Of a stretch of 64,000 nt of DNA, positions 62,269 to 64,000 are shown one piece after another (positions within the stretch are counted from its first letter, which is position 1; each line of letters opens with the position of its first letter). The DNA is from Chitinophaga agri (GTDB lineage Bacteria > Bacteroidota > Bacteroidia > Chitinophagales > Chitinophagaceae). The position numbers and the translations under genes were made by a program. The stretch is taken from the NCBI RefSeq assembly GCF_010093065.1, contig NZ_CP048113.1, forward strand, positions 4,898,001 to 4,962,000. The letters are read 5' to 3'. The notes beneath the pieces are model-generated. The model was given only the letters and a program-made list of their open reading frames with translations. It was not told where the DNA came from and did no database searches.

Positions 62269-63464
62269 TGCCATCCTTTTACCAGTTACTCAAAAAGATC
62301 ATTCAGACCGGTATTGGCAGGTCCCGCCTGTTGATGGCCGCCAGCGGATTAGGCATTGCCATGATATTACTCCTGGTAGCTATTCAGGTACACTCCGATT
62401 TTGATCAGCTGCTGCACAGTCAGCAGAATGCCAACGAAAGTGCTGACTTCCTTGTTATCAACAAGAAGATCACTAATGCCATGATGGGGCAGCGTTCCCA
62501 GAGCGTATTTTCTCCCACGGAGGTAGCTGATATCAGACAACAGCCATTTGTAGAAGCATTCGGTTTTATTACCTCCAATCAATATAAGGTAACAGCCGCA
62601 GCACCTGGTGATCTGCATTTTTATACAGACATGTTCTTTGAGTCAGTACCCGATTCTTTCATTGATGTGAAAAATGAAGAATGGAAGTGGACGCCTGCTG
62701 ATAATACCATCCCTATCATCCTTCCCAATGATTTTCTGAACCTCTATAACTTTGGTTTTGCATTAAGCCAGGACCTGCCACAGATCTCACCAGAAACAGT
62801 GAAGGCGTTGCCGATGAAGATCACTATTTCCAAAGGGTTGATGACAGAAGAGTTTACAGGACGTATCGTTGGTTTTTCTGACCGTATTTCTTCTTTCCTC
62901 GTTCCCGGCAGCTTTATGGACTGGGCGAATAACAAATTTGGAACAGGAGAGGCGCCTTCGCCGTCCCGTGTTATTATCAAAACAAAAGATCCCTCTGATC
63001 CGGCACTGGTGAAGTATCTGGAGGATAAAGGATATACAACGAACCAGGATAAGATCAAGTACAGCAAAACAAAGCTGATCGTACAAACGATCGTATCTGT
63101 GATTGGCTTTTTCGGCCTGATACTGCTACTGTTTGCATTGCTTGTATTCAGTATGTTCATACAATTGGTCATTGCCAGCTGTAAGAAGGAGATACAGCTG
63201 CTGGTGACGTTAGGTACGGCGCCACGTCAGTTACAACGCTACCTGATGCGCCAGTTTGTTCCGTTGTATATCGTTATCGGCATAGTGGCGTTGCTATTAG
63301 TGGCTGCTTTGCAATGGTGGGCATCAAAACAGCTTGCTGCACATGATATGATCGTATCTCCATTGATTGCGGCAGGTACCGGCCTTGCAGCACTGGCAGT
63401 AATATTACTGGTATATGTTGTTAACAGGGTCAGTGTGCGGAAATACATTAATGCGATCAGCTGA
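62265..63464 (+). CDS. FtsX-like ABC permease
   Basis: 399 residues with four membrane segments (about 22-42, 275-300, 325-345 and 365-390) and a large extracytoplasmic domain between the first and second, the MacB/FtsX layout. It works with the ATPase before it; the ATG overlaps the ATPase stop. No substrate or periplasmic partner is next to it, so what it moves or senses is unknown. The start may be the ATG at 62265 or 62268. Confidence 0.82.
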   Translation: MMPSFYQLLKKIIQTGIGRSRLLMAASGLGIAMILLLVAIQVHSDFDQLLHSQQNANESADFLVINKKITNAMMGQRSQSVFSPTEVADIRQQPFVEAFGFITSNQYKVTAAAPGDLHFYTDMFFESVPDSFIDVKNEEWKWTPADNTIPIILPNDFLNLYNFGFALSQDLPQISPETVKALPMKITISKGLMTEEFTGRIVGFSDRISSFLVPGSFMDWANNKFGTGEAPSPSRVIIKTKDPSDPALVKYLEDKGYTTNQDKIKYSKTKLIVQTIVSVIGFFGLILLLFALLVFSMFIQLVIASCKKEIQLLVTLGTAPRQLQRYLMRQFVPLYIVIGIVALLLVAALQWWASKQLAAHDMIVSPLIAAGTGLAALAVILLVYVVNRVSVRKYINAIS

Positions 63465-63497
63465 TCATTTATTTTACATACTTAAACCATATAGAAG

Positions 63498-63800
63498 ATG
63501 TTTGTACACGTTGTAAATTTCTGGCTGAAGCCAGGTCTTTCAGAAGAAGATATTAAGCAATTTGAAGAAGGCGTACAGTCACTGAAAGCAATAGAATCGC
63601 TGGTGATGTTTAACGTAGGTAAGCCTGCTGCAACCGATCGCCCGGTAATTGATAAGAGCTATAGCTATTGCGAACTGACTGTCTTCAATGACGAAGCTGG
63701 TCACGATGTATATCAGCAACATCCTATACACCTGGCGTTTGTGGAGAACTGTAAGCACCTGTGGGAAAAGGTGCTGATATACGATTCTGAAACGATATAG
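63498..63800 (+). CDS. Dabb (stress-responsive A/B barrel) domain protein
   Basis: 100 residues. The dimeric alpha-beta barrel signature is present: FVHVVNFWLKPGLSEEDIKQFEEG (about 2-25), with FNVGKPAATDRPVIDKSYSY and HDVYQQHPIHLAFVEN. Such proteins are stress-related or act in small-molecule metabolism. It follows the permease by 33 bases and may be in its transcript. A long terminator closes the run. Confidence 0.85.
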   Translation: MFVHVVNFWLKPGLSEEDIKQFEEGVQSLKAIESLVMFNVGKPAATDRPVIDKSYSYCELTVFNDEAGHDVYQQHPIHLAFVENCKHLWEKVLIYDSETI

Positions 63801-63891
63801 AGACAATGATGGGCTAATGAGTTACGAATGAGGAAGAAGCATATAGTGGAGAGGAGAAACATTGTAATTCCGGGTAAATAATTTGTTGTTT

Positions 63892-63933
63892 AAAAAGCAT
63901 CGGCGCTTCATTATTGAAGCGCCGATGCTTTTT
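63892..63933. terminator. bidirectional terminator at right edge
   Basis: A perfect 19-bp stem (AAAAAGCATCGGCGCTTCA with its complement) and the 4-base loop TTAT, with T runs on both sides. It separates the Dabb gene from the gene at the window edge. Confidence 0.92.
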
Positions 63934-63966
63934 ACCTGCATGATTCAATTACTGGTATACCCGGAA

Positions 63967-64000
63967 TTATTTCTTATACGGCATGATGAACGTTGCCTTT
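63967..64000 (-). CDS. 3' end of an unknown gene (5' part outside window)
   Basis: On the minus strand a frame enters from the right edge and reads KATFIMPYKK before a TAA. The position just before a strong terminator makes it a likely gene end. Ten residues are too few for any family call; other frames in this stretch are also possible. Confidence 0.35.
   Translation of the reverse strand, partial: KATFIMPYKK

Noticed and set aside
1..64000. CRISPR array, rRNA operon, insertion sequence or replication origin
   Set aside because: No spaced direct repeats, rRNA sequence, transposase frame or DnaA-box cluster was found on reading both strands.

Overview
The window looks like chromosomal DNA of a Bacteroidota bacterium, most probably Chitinophagaceae (Chitinophaga-like). 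The reasons are moderate GC, weak or absent Shine-Dalgarno sequences at many starts, AT-rich intergenic boxes of the TAnnTTTG type used by the Bacteroidota primary sigma factor, and typical families of that phylum: the PadR/PspC pair, a DUF4836 lipoprotein, Tat-exported Gfo/Idh/MocA oxidoreductases and a RecQ with a long C-terminal extension. The assignment rests on gene content only. No CRISPR array, integrase, transposase or rRNA was seen. One tRNA, tRNA-Phe(GAA), lies at 9705-9777.

Layout. 1-4958 (mostly minus strand): the edge of a DUF5691/SWIM zinc-finger locus, a small membrane protein, a DUF422 (CruF-like) carotenoid protein and an MHS-family transporter. 5038-7185 (plus): rpiA, an ICMT-like methyltransferase and a tandem-rhodanese sulfurtransferase. 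7269-9500 (minus): a zinc-ribbon membrane protein paired with an SPFH/GYF protein, resembling the Bacillus YdjG/YdjI PspA-recruiting module. 9705-12842: tRNA-Phe, a DUF3050 protein and recQ. 12843-16434: a GC-rich, foldable intergenic segment, then kpsF/kdsD, manC and a methionine-type aminotransferase. 16546-18918: carbonic anhydrase with a SulP transporter. 19865-24340: PadR, PspC and feoB. 24400-29329: an M28 peptidase, a DUF922-like protein overlapping it tail to tail, paaABCD and nadD. 29331-34941: AI-2E family transporter, a YtxH/holin-like/coiled-coil envelope-stress trio, radical SAM, membrane-anchored GH25 lysozyme, CsbD-like protein and small proteins.

35583-38616 holds the most informative cluster: a DegT aminotransferase, kdsB and an iron-type alcohol dehydrogenase. 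This matches the KdnA/KdsB/KdnB set that makes and activates 8-amino-Kdo (Kdo8N) in Shewanella. With the KdsD-like isomerase at 13149, it predicts that the LPS inner core of this organism carries Kdo8N.

43470-56351 is rich in exported sugar-oxidising proteins: a Tat-type TIM-barrel protein, a formylglycine-enzyme-like protein without the catalytic cysteines, two Tat-type Gfo/Idh/MocA oxidoreductases, a GMC oxidoreductase with a CxxCxxCxxxC motif and its subunit 3, and an FGGY gluconokinase-like kinase. I infer a periplasmic C3-oxidation (3-keto-sugar) route of glycoside processing. PBP4 and two lipoproteins sit among these genes. 56428-64000: mutL, msrB, a YciI-like protein, a DUF4836 lipoprotein, an ABC ATPase/FtsX-like permease pair with an altered signature motif, a Dabb protein, and the tail of one more gene at the right edge.

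Many gene ends carry long, perfect intrinsic-terminator hairpins (for example 7226, 38643, 50746, 56358 and 63892), which help fix operon borders.
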